DNA of 64,000 nt from Prochlorococcus sp. AG-409-K04 (GCA_003215555.1 QCKE01000002.1:98959-162958); one strand, 5' to 3'; shown: positions 53,453-63,198, numbered from the stretch's first letter. A program made the numbers and translations. Notes: generated by a model not told the origin, from the sequence alone.

Positions 53453-53974
53453 ATGACTGTTTCTAAGAATCCTTATGAACTTTTGCATGTGATGAAAACT
53501 GCTGATATACAGGAGATTAAAAAAGAATTTCATCGTTTAAGTAAGCTCTTACATCCAGATACAACTTTGCTCCCACCTAAACAGGCAGAGAAGGAATTTC
53601 GACAAATCTGCGAAGCCTATGAGCTGCTTTCTGATCCAATAAGAAGGGAAGCTTACGATAGAAAATTGTCTTTGGCTCAAAAAAACATGAGTGTTGAAGA
53701 CTATGAATCAAAAGTAAAGACAGTACAACTTGGTTCTAAAAAGAAAATTGTAAATACTACTAACCGCAGGCCTCTTTCTGGAGGAGAGTTATTTTCCTTG
53801 TTACTTTTGTGCATTGCATTATGCATTAGTTTATTATTAGCTATTGTAGTTGCGTTATTCAATGGAAAGGAGTTGCAAGTAAGCCCAATATGGTTGCAGT
53901 CATATTATTCTCATTCATTTGCTCAAGATAACCATATAAAGTTTGTTCATGATGTCAAATCTACCACCGCCTAA
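53453..53974 (+). CDS. J-domain membrane protein
   Basis: A 173-aa protein whose first ~70 residues are a J domain with intact HPD (RLSKLLHPDTTLL), so it should stimulate a DnaK-type Hsp70. A basic, polar linker follows. A single hydrophobic helix, SLLLLCIALCISLLLAIVVALF, lies near residues 115-137, and the last ~30 residues would face the other side. There is no G/F-rich or zinc region, so it is a type III protein. Its 3' end overlaps the next gene by about 23 nt in another frame. Confidence 0.85.
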   Translation: MTVSKNPYELLHVMKTADIQEIKKEFHRLSKLLHPDTTLLPPKQAEKEFRQICEAYELLSDPIRREAYDRKLSLAQKNMSVEDYESKVKTVQLGSKKKIVNTTNRRPLSGGELFSLLLLCIALCISLLLAIVVALFNGKELQVSPIWLQSYYSHSFAQDNHIKFVHDVKSTTA

Positions 53975-54233
53975 AACACCTTTAAATCAACATTCTTTAG
54001 GTTCGTTAGAATTCTGGTTGATTAGTCTGGGAGCTGAAAAAAGTATTGAGAACCCTTGTCTATGGAATTGGATTACTCCTAATTGGTCTGCTCAAATACA
54101 TTTAAAACAAAACGAGATTATGGTTGTCTGGACAGGCAACCATAATAAAGAAGAGCAAAAACATAGCCAATTTAGCTTCCCATATGGGTTATCTCGTCAA
54201 GATGTTGAAGCAGCTCTGCAGCATGGACCTTAA
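53952..54233 (+). CDS. DUF3143 family protein
   Basis: A 93-aa cyanobacterial protein of unknown function. The family pattern is visible in LPPPKTPLNQHSLGSLEFWLISLGAEK, LWNWITPNWSAQIHLKQNEIMVVW and the ending FSFPYGLSRQDVEAALQHGP. Two Met codons (53949 and 53952) precede SNLPPPK; I chose the second. It overlaps the J-domain gene by 23 nt, so the two are probably co-translated. In picocyanobacteria the pair is commonly linked, and the J domain suggests a shared membrane or folding task; that is inference. Confidence 0.82.
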   Translation: MSNLPPPKTPLNQHSLGSLEFWLISLGAEKSIENPCLWNWITPNWSAQIHLKQNEIMVVWTGNHNKEEQKHSQFSFPYGLSRQDVEAALQHGP

Positions 54234-54236
54234 CTT

Positions 54237-55541
54237 TCAGATTTGATCAAGACCACTTTTGATGACTTGATAACAATGTTTTAATTGAGAATCACTAATG
54301 CATAGTGGTGGTAGTAAATAAACTACATTACCTAATGGTCGAATAAATACATTGTTTTGCATGGCATAGGCTTTGAGTGTTTTACCAACAATATTCATAT
54401 AACCATCCTCTGTATTTGTTTCTATCTCAAAGGCTGCAATTGTGCCTGTTAGGCGTACTTTTTTAATTATTGGATGCTTGGATAGCTCTTTAAGATGCTT
54501 TAAATGTTTGGATTCAAAGTCTTCATAAGCTTTGGGATCTTTTTCAAGTAAATCTAGGCTTGCATTGGCAGCTGCGCAACCTAGAGGGTTTGCAGTAAAG
54601 CTATGTCCATGCCAAAAAGTTTTTTCTGGCTTGTCACCCAGAAAACCATCAAAGATTTTCTCACTTGCCATAGTTACACCCATAGGAAGGCATCCACCAG
54701 TGAGACCTTTAGATAAACAGATGAGATCTGGAAAAATGTTGCTACGTTTTGAAGCAAACAAAGATCCGGTTCTAGCAAAACCAACCATTACTTCATCAGC
54801 AATCAACAACGTTTTGCATTTACTGATAGTGTTTTGAACTGCTTGTAAAAATTCTGGCCTAACCATCTTCATTCCTCCAGCTCCTTGGACGAGTGGTTCA
54901 AGAATTACTGCTGCAGTAGGCCTTTGAAGGAGAATCTCAAGTTTTTTTATTGCTTCCGCTTCACGTTCCTCTATATCTTTCTTACCCCACCAAGTCGTAG
55001 GCCATGGTGCTCGGCTTACTGGAAAAAGCATTTTTTCAAAAGGTGCAGTAAATAAATTTCTTTCACCCACTGCCATGGCTCCAAACGTATCGCCATGGTA
55101 GGCATCTTCAAAAGCGATAATATGATGTCGTTGCTCTCCCTGGTTGTACCACCATTGAAAGGCAAGTTTTATGGCTACTTCTACTGCAGTGGAACCGTTA
55201 TCCGAAAAGAACAACTTTTGTAATCCTGTTAACTTACTTAGTCTGTGTGCAAGACGTTCAGCTTGAGGATGTGTAAAGTCTGCGAAAATAACTTGTTCTA
55301 ATTGTTTTGCTTGTTCATATATAGCTTTTGCAATGTATTTATTTGAATGACCATGAAGAGTAACCCACCAACTACTAATTGCATCGATAAGAGGTTCACC
55401 GTTTTCAGTGAAAAGCAGTGCTCCATCAGCCTTAGTGATTCTCTGTGGTGGTTTAGATGATGAGAGTTGAGTAAATGGAGGCCAAATGTTTTTGTGCCAT
55501 TCTTGTGGATAGTCATCTAATGCTTTGATATTGCTTTCCAT
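54237..55541 (-). CDS. bioA: Adenosylmethionine-8-amino-7-oxononanoate aminotransferase
   Basis: PLP enzyme that converts KAPA to DAPA in biotin synthesis using SAM as amino donor. The 434-aa sequence has WPPFTQLSSSKPPQRITKADG, the SWWVTLHGHSN loop, FFSDNGSTAVEVAIKLAFQWWYNQG, IADEVMVGFARTGS and the PLP lysine in CLSKGLTGGCLPMG. It is the last gene of the bio cluster and is separated from bioD by about 80 nt, unlike the overlapping genes before it. It is convergent with the DUF3143 gene. Confidence 0.96.
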   Translation of the reverse strand: MESNIKALDDYPQEWHKNIWPPFTQLSSSKPPQRITKADGALLFTENGEPLIDAISSWWVTLHGHSNKYIAKAIYEQAKQLEQVIFADFTHPQAERLAHRLSKLTGLQKLFFSDNGSTAVEVAIKLAFQWWYNQGEQRHHIIAFEDAYHGDTFGAMAVGERNLFTAPFEKMLFPVSRAPWPTTWWGKKDIEEREAEAIKKLEILLQRPTAAVILEPLVQGAGGMKMVRPEFLQAVQNTISKCKTLLIADEVMVGFARTGSLFASKRSNIFPDLICLSKGLTGGCLPMGVTMASEKIFDGFLGDKPEKTFWHGHSFTANPLGCAAANASLDLLEKDPKAYEDFESKHLKHLKELSKHPIIKKVRLTGTIAAFEIETNTEDGYMNIVGKTLKAYAMQNNVFIRPLGNVVYLLPPLCISDSQLKHCYQVIKSGLDQI

Positions 55542-55624
55542 TTCTCTTGTTGTTCATTTGACTATCTTAAATGACATCTATTTCAATTGATATGTGTGAC
55601 GAAATCGTTGTTGAAAATGTTTAA

Positions 55625-56284
55625 TTAAATTGATTGATCACTAATTAAACCCGAAAGAGTGGAAGTTAACCCTTGTTTTGTCCATTGTTCAGAAAGAACC
55701 CTTGCAGATAGATGTTCAAACTTTGGTAATTGAGCAATTATTGGCACTTTGCCGAATTCTTCTAATGTTTTTGGATTGTCTGGATGCAATTCCCCATTCA
55801 GAATAATTCCAAGAATTGGTATGCCTCTGTTTTTTAAAGCTTCTATTGAGAGCAGTGTATGATTTAATGTTCCCAATCCACTTCTTGCTACTAGAATGAC
55901 AGGAATCATCCATTTCTTTAATAGATCTATTTGCAGGTAGTTGCGTGTTAAGGGGACCAAGACTCCTCCTGCAGTTTCAATTATTAGAGGTTTGTTTATT
56001 AACGGTAAATTTAGTTTCTTTGGATCGATTATTCTATTTTCTTTCTCTGCTGCCCAGTGAGGTGATACTGCTGCTTTAAATTTATATTTTTCAGGAAGCG
56101 ATCTTTCAGGTGGCAGTTGAAGGAGTTTGCAAATTGTTTTGGTATCTCCTCCATCTTCTAGGCCACTTTGAATAGGTTTCCAATATGTTGCATCTAATCC
56201 TTGAACTAAAAGACTACTGACAATTGTTTTACCAATATCTGTATCAGTACCACATACTATGAGCCGAAGATTTTTAAAATTCAT
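55625..56284 (-). CDS. bioD: Dethiobiotin synthetase
   Basis: ATP-dependent carboxylase that closes the ureido ring of dethiobiotin. I set the start at the ATG giving MNFKNLRLIVCGTDTDIGKT, so that it overlaps the bioC stop by 4 nt (ATGA); an upstream in-frame ATG would lie inside bioC and adds residues unlike the family. The P-loop GTDTDIGKT is at 12-20, followed by YWKPIQSG and IIETAGGVLVPL. It is 219 aa long, typical. bioB is not in this window. Confidence 0.93.
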   Translation of the reverse strand: MNFKNLRLIVCGTDTDIGKTIVSSLLVQGLDATYWKPIQSGLEDGGDTKTICKLLQLPPERSLPEKYKFKAAVSPHWAAEKENRIIDPKKLNLPLINKPLIIETAGGVLVPLTRNYLQIDLLKKWMIPVILVARSGLGTLNHTLLSIEALKNRGIPILGIILNGELHPDNPKTLEEFGKVPIIAQLPKFEHLSARVLSEQWTKQGLTSTLSGLISDQSI

Positions 56285-57036
56285 TTTCTTACTAGCATTA
56301 TAAAAATTGACCATGTGAGAGTGCGAAGGTGATTTTTCGGAGAAATCACCCAGGATTTTTGAATTTTTCGCCATTCGCCGACCGTGAGAGATGTGTAAGG
56401 AGTTGATTTGCCACCAACATCAACTAAAGATTTCAATAAATTATTTACTGTAGATGCTTCTTGAATAAAATTCTCTAATTGGTGAAATTGGATGTTTTTT
56501 TCTTGAAATATATTTCGTAGCGATTCATGTGAGGGGAATTGCATTGCTGTACATTTTACATTTGCTTTGAAGGCTGCTTGATACCATTCTGGGAAAGATC
56601 CTTTTACTGGTAGGCTTATTGCTAGCAACCCTTTCGGTGCCAATATAGAGAACCACTCTTTTAATTTGTCCTCTGGTTTTTCAAGCCAATGTAGTGCAAA
56701 ATTTGATGCTATTAAAGTTGGAGCCAAATCAAATGGTGGGAGGCCATAGTTTAGATCAAAGACTTTAGTGTTCTGTCTTGGGCGATGTTGCTCAAGCATT
56801 TTTTTAGAACCATCAATACGTAGTACCGATTGGTTAGGTTTCTCCTTCTCTAGAGCATTTGCTAACAAACCTGTTCCAGAGCCCAAGTCGATCCAAGGAC
56901 CATTTGGAATGAATTGATTGGTACAATATTTAGCAAGTTTATTTGCAAATGTTTGTTGAAGATGCGCACTCTGGTTATATTTCACAGAGGCTTCATCAAA
57001 ATTAGAAATAATAAATTTCTTCCAATTTTTCTTCAT
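56281..57036 (-). CDS. bioC: Malonyl-ACP O-methyltransferase
   Basis: Methylates malonyl-ACP so that fatty acid synthase can build the pimeloyl chain. SAM-binding WIDLGSGTGLLANALEK lies near residue 45, followed by a BioC-like DLAPTLIASNFALHWLEKPEDKLKEWFSIL strand and helix. I chose MKKNWKKF as the start, which gives a TAATG overlap of 1 nt with the bioK stop. The N-terminal FDEASVKYNQSAHLQQTFANKLA helix is typical of BioC. Length is about 251 aa. Confidence 0.92.
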   Translation of the reverse strand: MKKNWKKFIISNFDEASVKYNQSAHLQQTFANKLAKYCTNQFIPNGPWIDLGSGTGLLANALEKEKPNQSVLRIDGSKKMLEQHRPRQNTKVFDLNYGLPPFDLAPTLIASNFALHWLEKPEDKLKEWFSILAPKGLLAISLPVKGSFPEWYQAAFKANVKCTAMQFPSHESLRNIFQEKNIQFHQLENFIQEASTVNNLLKSLVDVGGKSTPYTSLTVGEWRKIQKSWVISPKNHLRTLTWSIFIMLVRK

Positions 57037-57749
57037 TAATTTGAATCTAACCATGAACTGATATTTTTTATTAGATTTGGTAGATATATAAAATGTCCTT
57101 CACCTTCAATGAGCCAATGACTTGGTTCTTTAATAAAATAAGATTTCAGTTCATTTAAGAAATGAGCTCTTGTTATATGAGAAATGATTGCGTCATGATC
57201 TGAATTAATAACTAGGACTTGAGCTAATTTATTTAGCTTTGAAGGTAACTCTCTTGTATTTATTAAGAGATCAAGGTCATTTTGAAGTTTTTTTCTTCCT
57301 TGCACAGATATTTGTTCTTGAATTGGCATGTTAATTGAGGAAATATCTGCATTAGTTTTTTTTGCCTTTAAGGCGAATTTAGCAAGCATGGAATTTTCAG
57401 TTTTCTCTTCAAAATGTTTTTTCATTCCATAAAGTGCTTTTTTTACAGCTCTGCTTTCATTTCCAAGTGGAACAAAACGACTAAAACTATTGATGAACAC
57501 AAAATGTGATGCTTTCTTGATGATTGAATTAGGAAGAAGATGTATTCCTAGAGAGTGACAAATAACAACTTTTTTTGATTGATTCACATTTTTGATCTTT
57601 TCTTGCCATGTAGGTTGTGATACATCTATGAATCCATATCCTCGCTCAGTATTTTGCCAAGCCCAACCCTTGGACTGAAAGTACTCTTCCCATTGCTGCC
57701 AATATTTACTATCGCTGAACCATCCATGCATTGTAATTACTTGATTCAT
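57036..57749 (-). CDS. bioK: BioK-type pimeloyl-ACP methyl ester esterase
   Basis: An alpha/beta hydrolase that should cleave the methyl ester of pimeloyl-ACP, the last step of pimelate synthesis. BioH performs this step in E. coli; marine picocyanobacteria are known to use BioK instead. From the start MNQVITMHGW the nucleophile Ser66 lies in CHSLG, a departure from the usual GxSxG because the first residue is Cys. The acid is Asp in INSDHD and the base His in GEGHFI. Its ATG overlaps the bioF stop by 4 nt, and its stop overlaps bioC. The position in the operon is the best evidence for the role, since its sequence only weakly resembles BioH. Confidence 0.8.
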   Translation of the reverse strand: MNQVITMHGWFSDSKYWQQWEEYFQSKGWAWQNTERGYGFIDVSQPTWQEKIKNVNQSKKVVICHSLGIHLLPNSIIKKASHFVFINSFSRFVPLGNESRAVKKALYGMKKHFEEKTENSMLAKFALKAKKTNADISSINMPIQEQISVQGRKKLQNDLDLLINTRELPSKLNKLAQVLVINSDHDAIISHITRAHFLNELKSYFIKEPSHWLIEGEGHFIYLPNLIKNISSWLDSN

Positions 57750-58888
57750 CGTTGTTGACCAAGATTGCACATAAATCTTTCCAATGTGTTTTCAGGTAGA
57801 TTCTTGCTTATTACTATTCTTAATCTGGATGTTCCTTCAGGAACTGTGGGTGGTCTTATAGCAATAGTTAATAAACCATTGGCTTCTAAGTGAATTTGTT
57901 TGTTTAATGATTCTTCATCACTGCCAAGTATTAAAGGAATAATTGGACCATTGCCATAAGGAATATTCCAACCTTCTTTTAAAAGTTGAGTTCTCCAGTC
58001 TTTAGATTTTTCTTGGATTTGTTTCCCCCAATTTGGATTTGCTTGAATGAGTTTTAGTGCTTCTAGTGCTGCTGCAGCTAATGGAGGAGCAAGAGCAGTC
58101 GTATACCTAAAGGCACCACTAGTTTGCAATAATTTCTCTCCATTTTTATTGTTCGTTGCTAGAAATGCACCTCCACTTCCAAAAGCCTTACCAAAAGTAC
58201 CGCTGATCATTGTAACGGCTTCCGATAGTCCATAACTCATCCCTCTTCCTTGATAGCCCATGACACCAAGTGCATGGGCTTCATCTACTAATAGTTTGGA
58301 ATTACTCTGCTGACATAGAGAAGCAATTTCTTTTATATTGGGACAAGTGCCTTCCATGCTGAAAAGACTTTCTGTAATTACTAAAGGAGGCTCATTTGGC
58401 TTTTCTTTAATTGATTGTTTTATTAGTTGTTCTAAATTAGCAATATCGTTGTGTGCAAAACGTTTTACTTTTGCACCAATAGATTTGATTCCCATTAAGA
58501 GGGAATAATGTATTAGCTTGTCTGCTAATACAGGTGTGTGTCGGCTGGCTAAAAGATTTATAGCTGCTATATTTGCTTGAAATCCACTAGGAAAAAGAAA
58601 TACTTTTTCAAAGTTAAGCCATTGGCTTAGAGTTTCTTCTAGTTTTTTATGAATAGGTCTGCTACCAGTCACAAACCTTGAGGCTCCAGCCCCTAGGCCT
58701 TCAGATAACATGGCTTGTTGGGCAGCCTCTATTAATTTTGGATGTTTGCTCAGTCCAAGATAATCATTGCTCGCAAGATCAATTAGCGAGAGTTTGTTGT
58801 TGTTCTCTAAAGAACCGATCAATTCACAAGGATTGTTGCCAGGACTCCATGTTCTTAGATTTCTTACTCGTGTTTTAGGAATCTTCAT
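57746..58888 (-). CDS. bioF: 8-amino-7-oxononanoate synthase
   Basis: PLP enzyme that condenses pimeloyl-ACP (or CoA) with alanine to form KAPA. The 380-aa chain has LIDLASNDYLGLSKHPKLIEA, GAGASRFVTGSRPIHKKLE, the LVDEAHALGVMGYQGRG motif and the PLP lysine in ISGTFGKAFGSGGAF. It is the first gene of the operon bioF-bioK-bioC-bioD(-bioA), divergent from the helicase gene across 125 bp that must hold the operon promoter. Confidence 0.96.
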   Translation of the reverse strand: MKIPKTRVRNLRTWSPGNNPCELIGSLENNNKLSLIDLASNDYLGLSKHPKLIEAAQQAMLSEGLGAGASRFVTGSRPIHKKLEETLSQWLNFEKVFLFPSGFQANIAAINLLASRHTPVLADKLIHYSLLMGIKSIGAKVKRFAHNDIANLEQLIKQSIKEKPNEPPLVITESLFSMEGTCPNIKEIASLCQQSNSKLLVDEAHALGVMGYQGRGMSYGLSEAVTMISGTFGKAFGSGGAFLATNNKNGEKLLQTSGAFRYTTALAPPLAAAALEALKLIQANPNWGKQIQEKSKDWRTQLLKEGWNIPYGNGPIIPLILGSDEESLNKQIHLEANGLLTIAIRPPTVPEGTSRLRIVISKNLPENTLERFMCNLGQQR

Positions 58889-59013
58889 ATCAGTATCAGT
58901 TTAGCGACTTATTAATTGGAATTTTGTATTTTTGTCTTTTTAGCATTTGCTTGCCTTTCATGAAGATGGCAGTATTACCTTATGAGGTGTGATTTGTTAT
59001 TAGGATTTATTAG

Positions 59014-61788
59014 ATGAGTTTTGAAGACAATAGAATTTCTGTGGATTTTCTTGGTGAGAATTTAGATTTACAAAAAATTTTTCCATTCCCTTTGGATGAT
59101 TTCCAATTACAGGCAATTGAATCTTTGAAGAATGGTTATTCTGTTGTGGTAAGTGCTCCAACAGGATCTGGTAAAACATTAATTGGGGAATATGCGATTT
59201 ATCGAGCTATGTCTCATGGACAAAAAGTTTTATATACCACTCCTTTAAAAGCTCTTTCCAATCAAAAGCTTCGAGATTTTCGAAGTCAATTCGGCATTGA
59301 GAATGTTGGGTTAATGACGGGTGATTTAAGTATTAATAGAGATGCTTCGATCATTGTTATGACTACTGAGATTTTTCGCAATATGCTTTATGCCGCTGTT
59401 GATGAAAAAGATGATCTATTAATTGATGTTGAAACAGTTGTGTTAGATGAATGTCATTACATGAATGATTCACAAAGGGGAACTGTTTGGGAGGAGTCGA
59501 TAATTCATTGTCCTTCATCGGTTCAACTAGTTGCATTGTCAGCAACTGTTGCAAATGCAGGGCAGCTTACTGACTGGATTCAAAACGTCCATGGTCCAAC
59601 GGAATTGATATCTAGTGACTTTAGACCTGTCCCTTTGCATTTTAATTTTTGTAGTGCTAAAGGCATACATCCTTTGTTAAATGATTCAAAAACTGCTCTT
59701 CACCCAAATTGCAAAGTCTGGAGAGCACCTAAAAGAGGACGAAGGAAAGGAAGAGTCCCAAAATCTATACAACCGGAAGCTCCTTCAATTAATTTTGTTG
59801 TTCAAAAAATGGCTGAGAGAGATATGCTTCCTGCTATTTATTTTATTTTTAGTAGACGTGGTTGCGATAAGGCTGTCAAGGATTTAATGAAAGAGTCAAA
59901 CTTATTGTCATTAGCTGAAAAAGTCAGAATTGAATCCTTGTTAAATTCATTTATAAAAGAGCATCCTGAGGGTGTTCGTCAGGGTGTTCATCTTGATGCA
60001 TTGAAGAGAGGCGTAGCTTCTCATCATGCAGGAGTTTTACCTGCATGGAAGGAGTTGGTGGAGGAGTTGTTTCAAGAAGGTTTGGTTAAAGTTGTATTTG
60101 CGACAGAGACTTTGGCTGCAGGAATAAATATGCCTGCTCGGAGTACTGTGATTTCTATGCTTTCTAAACGAACTGAGAATGGGCATAGACCTCTTATGGG
60201 AAGTGAGTTTTTACAGATGGCGGGTAGAGCTGGTCGTAGAGGTTTAGATGTTCAAGGGTATGTCCTTACTGTACAAAATCGTTTTGAAGGTGTGAGAGAA
60301 GCAGGTCAGTTAGCGACATGCTCAGCAAATCCTTTGATAAGTCAATTTACTCCAAGTTATGGAATGGTTCTAAATCTTTTACAACGTTATGATCTTGAAA
60401 AATCAAAAGTCTTAGTTCAAAGAAGCTTTGGTCGCTATTTGGCTGGTTTGGATTTATTTGAAGAAGAAGAGGTTCTTGTACAGTTAAAACAGGAGCTATC
60501 TAAATTTAAATCTATAGCAGGTGATGTCCCATGGACTGAGTTTGAAATCTTTGAAAAGAACAAAAGTCGATTGAAAGAAGAAAAGCGTTTGCTTAAGGTC
60601 CTTCAAAAACAGTCTGCAGAGATACTTGCTAAAGAACTTAATTCTGCATTGCGTTCTACAAGAGTGGGATCATTGATTAGTTTGCAGACCCCTGCTTTGA
60701 AAGGTAAAGTACTTCCTTCTATAATTGTCGAAAAAATTGAGACTAGTAGTCTCAATTTGCTTTTTTTGTGTTTAACCAGTTCGAATATTTGGGTTCTAAT
60801 CAATTCACAATCAGTTGTTGGTTTGCATGTGGATTGCGAGTGTTTAGATGTAGAGTCACTGAAGCCACCTTCTTTAAAACGTATAGGAGAAATCTGTTAT
60901 GGTGATGCGGTAAGTGAGAATCTCTCTGTGGAGCTTGAGCATATTGCGAAGTCTCATGATATGGCTACGCCGCAATATGATCTTGCTAGTGAGGTTCTTT
61001 CTCAAGCAAAGTTAGTGCATTCTTTAGAAGAGGAATTAGTACGTTTGCCTGCTTATCAATGGGGTGATAGGAAGAAACTAAAAAAACATCGTAAACGAAT
61101 GGAAGATCTAGAAATTGAAATCAAGGATCGACAGCAAATGATATATTATCGCTCGAATCGTCATTGGGAGACCTTTTTAGAATTATTAGAAATTTTGCAG
61201 TATTTTGGATGTTTAGATGATTTGAGTATAACTGATGTAGGTCAGACAGTAGCAGTATTAAGAGGAGATAATGAGCTTTGGATAGGTTTGGTTTTGATGA
61301 GTGGTCATTTGGATGAGTTAAAGCCTCCCAGCCTGGCAGCTGTTATACAGGCTATTAGTACAGAGTGTAATCGTCGTGATTTGTGGACTAATTTTCCGGC
61401 TTCTTCTGAATCGCTTGAAGCATTAAAGAATCTTTCCTCTATTCGTAGGCAATTAATGCTATCTCAAAAGAAGATGAATTTAGATATACCAATTTGGTTT
61501 GATGCTGAAGTAATGGGCTTGGTGGAGAAATGGGCAAATGGTGGGACTTGGCAAGATTTAATTGCAAAGACTTCATTGGATGAAGGAGATGTTGTTCGGT
61601 TAATGCGAAGAACTATTGATCTTTTAGCACAAATTCCACATTGTGTAGCAATTAGTCAGAAGCTCAAGCGTAATGCTTCGCTTGCCTTGAAATTACTTAA
61701 TCGTTTTCCAGTTCGGGAATTAGAAGATCTTTTCAAGGAACCAATCAATTATCACAATAATCTGAACCCAGCAACAAAGCGCATATGA
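59014..61788 (+). CDS. Ski2/Mtr4-like DEXH RNA helicase
   Basis: A 924-aa helicase with the Ski2-like layout. N-terminal motor: FQLQAIESLKNGYSVVVSAPTGSGKTLIGEYAIYRA (Q motif and Walker A), LDECHYM (DEVH-type Walker B), SATVAN. C-terminal motor: FSRRGCDKAV, GINMPARSTVI and QMAGRAGRRGLDVQGY. An arch-like insertion and a C-terminal helical domain follow (from about residue 560). Eukaryotic relatives feed RNA to the exosome; cyanobacterial and plastid homologues (ISE2-like) are linked to RNA processing. A partner cannot be named from the sequence. RNase E in the same window is a reasonable candidate but not shown. Confidence 0.9.
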   Translation: MSFEDNRISVDFLGENLDLQKIFPFPLDDFQLQAIESLKNGYSVVVSAPTGSGKTLIGEYAIYRAMSHGQKVLYTTPLKALSNQKLRDFRSQFGIENVGLMTGDLSINRDASIIVMTTEIFRNMLYAAVDEKDDLLIDVETVVLDECHYMNDSQRGTVWEESIIHCPSSVQLVALSATVANAGQLTDWIQNVHGPTELISSDFRPVPLHFNFCSAKGIHPLLNDSKTALHPNCKVWRAPKRGRRKGRVPKSIQPEAPSINFVVQKMAERDMLPAIYFIFSRRGCDKAVKDLMKESNLLSLAEKVRIESLLNSFIKEHPEGVRQGVHLDALKRGVASHHAGVLPAWKELVEELFQEGLVKVVFATETLAAGINMPARSTVISMLSKRTENGHRPLMGSEFLQMAGRAGRRGLDVQGYVLTVQNRFEGVREAGQLATCSANPLISQFTPSYGMVLNLLQRYDLEKSKVLVQRSFGRYLAGLDLFEEEEVLVQLKQELSKFKSIAGDVPWTEFEIFEKNKSRLKEEKRLLKVLQKQSAEILAKELNSALRSTRVGSLISLQTPALKGKVLPSIIVEKIETSSLNLLFLCLTSSNIWVLINSQSVVGLHVDCECLDVESLKPPSLKRIGEICYGDAVSENLSVELEHIAKSHDMATPQYDLASEVLSQAKLVHSLEEELVRLPAYQWGDRKKLKKHRKRMEDLEIEIKDRQQMIYYRSNRHWETFLELLEILQYFGCLDDLSITDVGQTVAVLRGDNELWIGLVLMSGHLDELKPPSLAAVIQAISTECNRRDLWTNFPASSESLEALKNLSSIRRQLMLSQKKMNLDIPIWFDAEVMGLVEKWANGGTWQDLIAKTSLDEGDVVRLMRRTIDLLAQIPHCVAISQKLKRNASLALKLLNRFPVRELEDLFKEPINYHNNLNPATKRI

Positions 61789-61797
61789 AATGAAAAG

Positions 61798-61815
61798 AGC
61801 TAAAAATAGCTTTTA
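61798..61815. terminator. Possible bidirectional terminator between helicase and fumC
   Basis: AGCTA and TAGCT form a 5-bp stem around AAAA, with A-rich and T-rich flanks on both sides. Two convergent genes end here with only 24 bp between them, so a shared terminator fits. The stem is short, so this is a weak call. Confidence 0.35.
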
Positions 61816-63198
61816 AGTCATAGATTTTGGGTCAACAATACGGTCAAAAAGTTCCTCATTAATGAAGCCAAGCTTCATTGCTGCGTCTCGTAGAGTTGTA
61901 TGATTTTGATGAGCATATTGTGCAATTTGACTAGCTTTTTCATATCCAATGATTGGAGTTAGGCTTGTTACAAGCATCAGAGAGTGATTCAGATTTCTTT
62001 GTATTTGAGCAGTATTTGGTTCAATACCATCAATCATTGCTACTCGTGAACTTTTGCAAGCACTAGCGAGAAGATTAATGCTTACTAAGATATTAAATCC
62101 TATAAGAGGCTTGTAGGCATTCATTTGTAGATGACCACCACTTCCAGCTATTGCCACAGCAGAGTCAAGACCAATGATTTGAGTACACACCATTGCCATT
62201 GCTTCACATTGTGTTGGGTTGATTTTTCCAGGCATGATAGAACTTCCTGGTTCATTTTCCGGAAGTAATAGTTCTCCTATTCCTGCTCTTGGTCCACATG
62301 ACAAAAGGCGGAGATCATTAGCTATCTTTAGTAGTGATACCGATAGCATTTTTAATTGTGACATTACATTTACCAAGCCATCATGACTTGCCATGATTGC
62401 AAACTTATTTGATGCGGATTTAAAAGGAATATTTGTAGTGCATGCTATATCATTTGCGATATTGGTATCAAAATCAAGAGGAGCATTGATACCAGTACCT
62501 ATTGCTGTCCCTCCAAGAGGAAGGTGATAAATTTCATGTAAACTTTCATTGATTCTATTGCGTGCTGTTAATAATTGTTCTTTCCAGGCAGAAGCTTCTT
62601 GACCAAGTGTTAAAGGTACTGCATCTTGTAAATGAGTTCTACCAATTTTAATTATCTCATTCCATTGAATAATTTTTTTGTCAAATGATTGGATCATTTG
62701 ATCAAGTTCAGGTAATAGCTTGGTAATAATCTCTTGGGAGGTAGCTATTTGAATTGCTGCAGGAAAAACATCATTAGTTGATTGTGATTGATTGACATCA
62801 TCATTTGGATGTAATGGATTATGACTACCCAAGGCACATCCAGTTGCAAGTGATGCAATATTGCTAATGACCTCGTTCACATTCATATTGGTTTGTGTTC
62901 CACTTCCTGTTTGCCATACGCTTAAAGGAAACTGATTATCATGTCTTCCAGCAGTTATTTCTTTGCATGCATTAATTATAAAATCTTTTTTTTCCCTTGA
63001 GAGAACTTTTAACCGATAATTTGTGATTGCAGCAGAGCTTTTTATTTGAGTTATCGCATATATCAATTCGATTGGGATTTTGCTATTGCCTATCTCAAAA
63101 TTTATTAGAGAACGTTGTGTTTGTGCTCCCCATAATGCATTGGCTGGAACCTGTATTTTCCCTAAACTGTCATGCTCTAATCGAAAAGAATTAGTCAT
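61813..63198 (-). CDS. fumC: Fumarate hydratase, class II
   Basis: Interconverts fumarate and malate. The 461-aa sequence has the family blocks RLEHDSLGKIQVPANALWGAQTQRSL, SGTQTNMNVNEVISNIA, the HPNDDVNQSQSTNDVFPAAIQIA region, GRTHLQDAVPLTLGQE and the flexible signature loop GSSIMPGKINPTQCEAM. It is the iron-free, oxygen-stable class. purB lies just upstream on the same strand (62 nt), so these two fumarase/aspartase-superfamily genes are adjacent and probably co-transcribed; purB releases the fumarate that FumC uses. Confidence 0.96.
   Translation of the reverse strand: MTNSFRLEHDSLGKIQVPANALWGAQTQRSLINFEIGNSKIPIELIYAITQIKSSAAITNYRLKVLSREKKDFIINACKEITAGRHDNQFPLSVWQTGSGTQTNMNVNEVISNIASLATGCALGSHNPLHPNDDVNQSQSTNDVFPAAIQIATSQEIITKLLPELDQMIQSFDKKIIQWNEIIKIGRTHLQDAVPLTLGQEASAWKEQLLTARNRINESLHEIYHLPLGGTAIGTGINAPLDFDTNIANDIACTTNIPFKSASNKFAIMASHDGLVNVMSQLKMLSVSLLKIANDLRLLSCGPRAGIGELLLPENEPGSSIMPGKINPTQCEAMAMVCTQIIGLDSAVAIAGSGGHLQMNAYKPLIGFNILVSINLLASACKSSRVAMIDGIEPNTAQIQRNLNHSLMLVTSLTPIIGYEKASQIAQYAHQNHTTLRDAAMKLGFINEELFDRIVDPKSMT

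Noticed and set aside
56285..56374. Longer bioD starting inside bioC
   Set aside because: The extra 30 residues do not resemble BioD; the downstream ATG overlaps the bioC stop in the ATGA pattern and begins with the family start.
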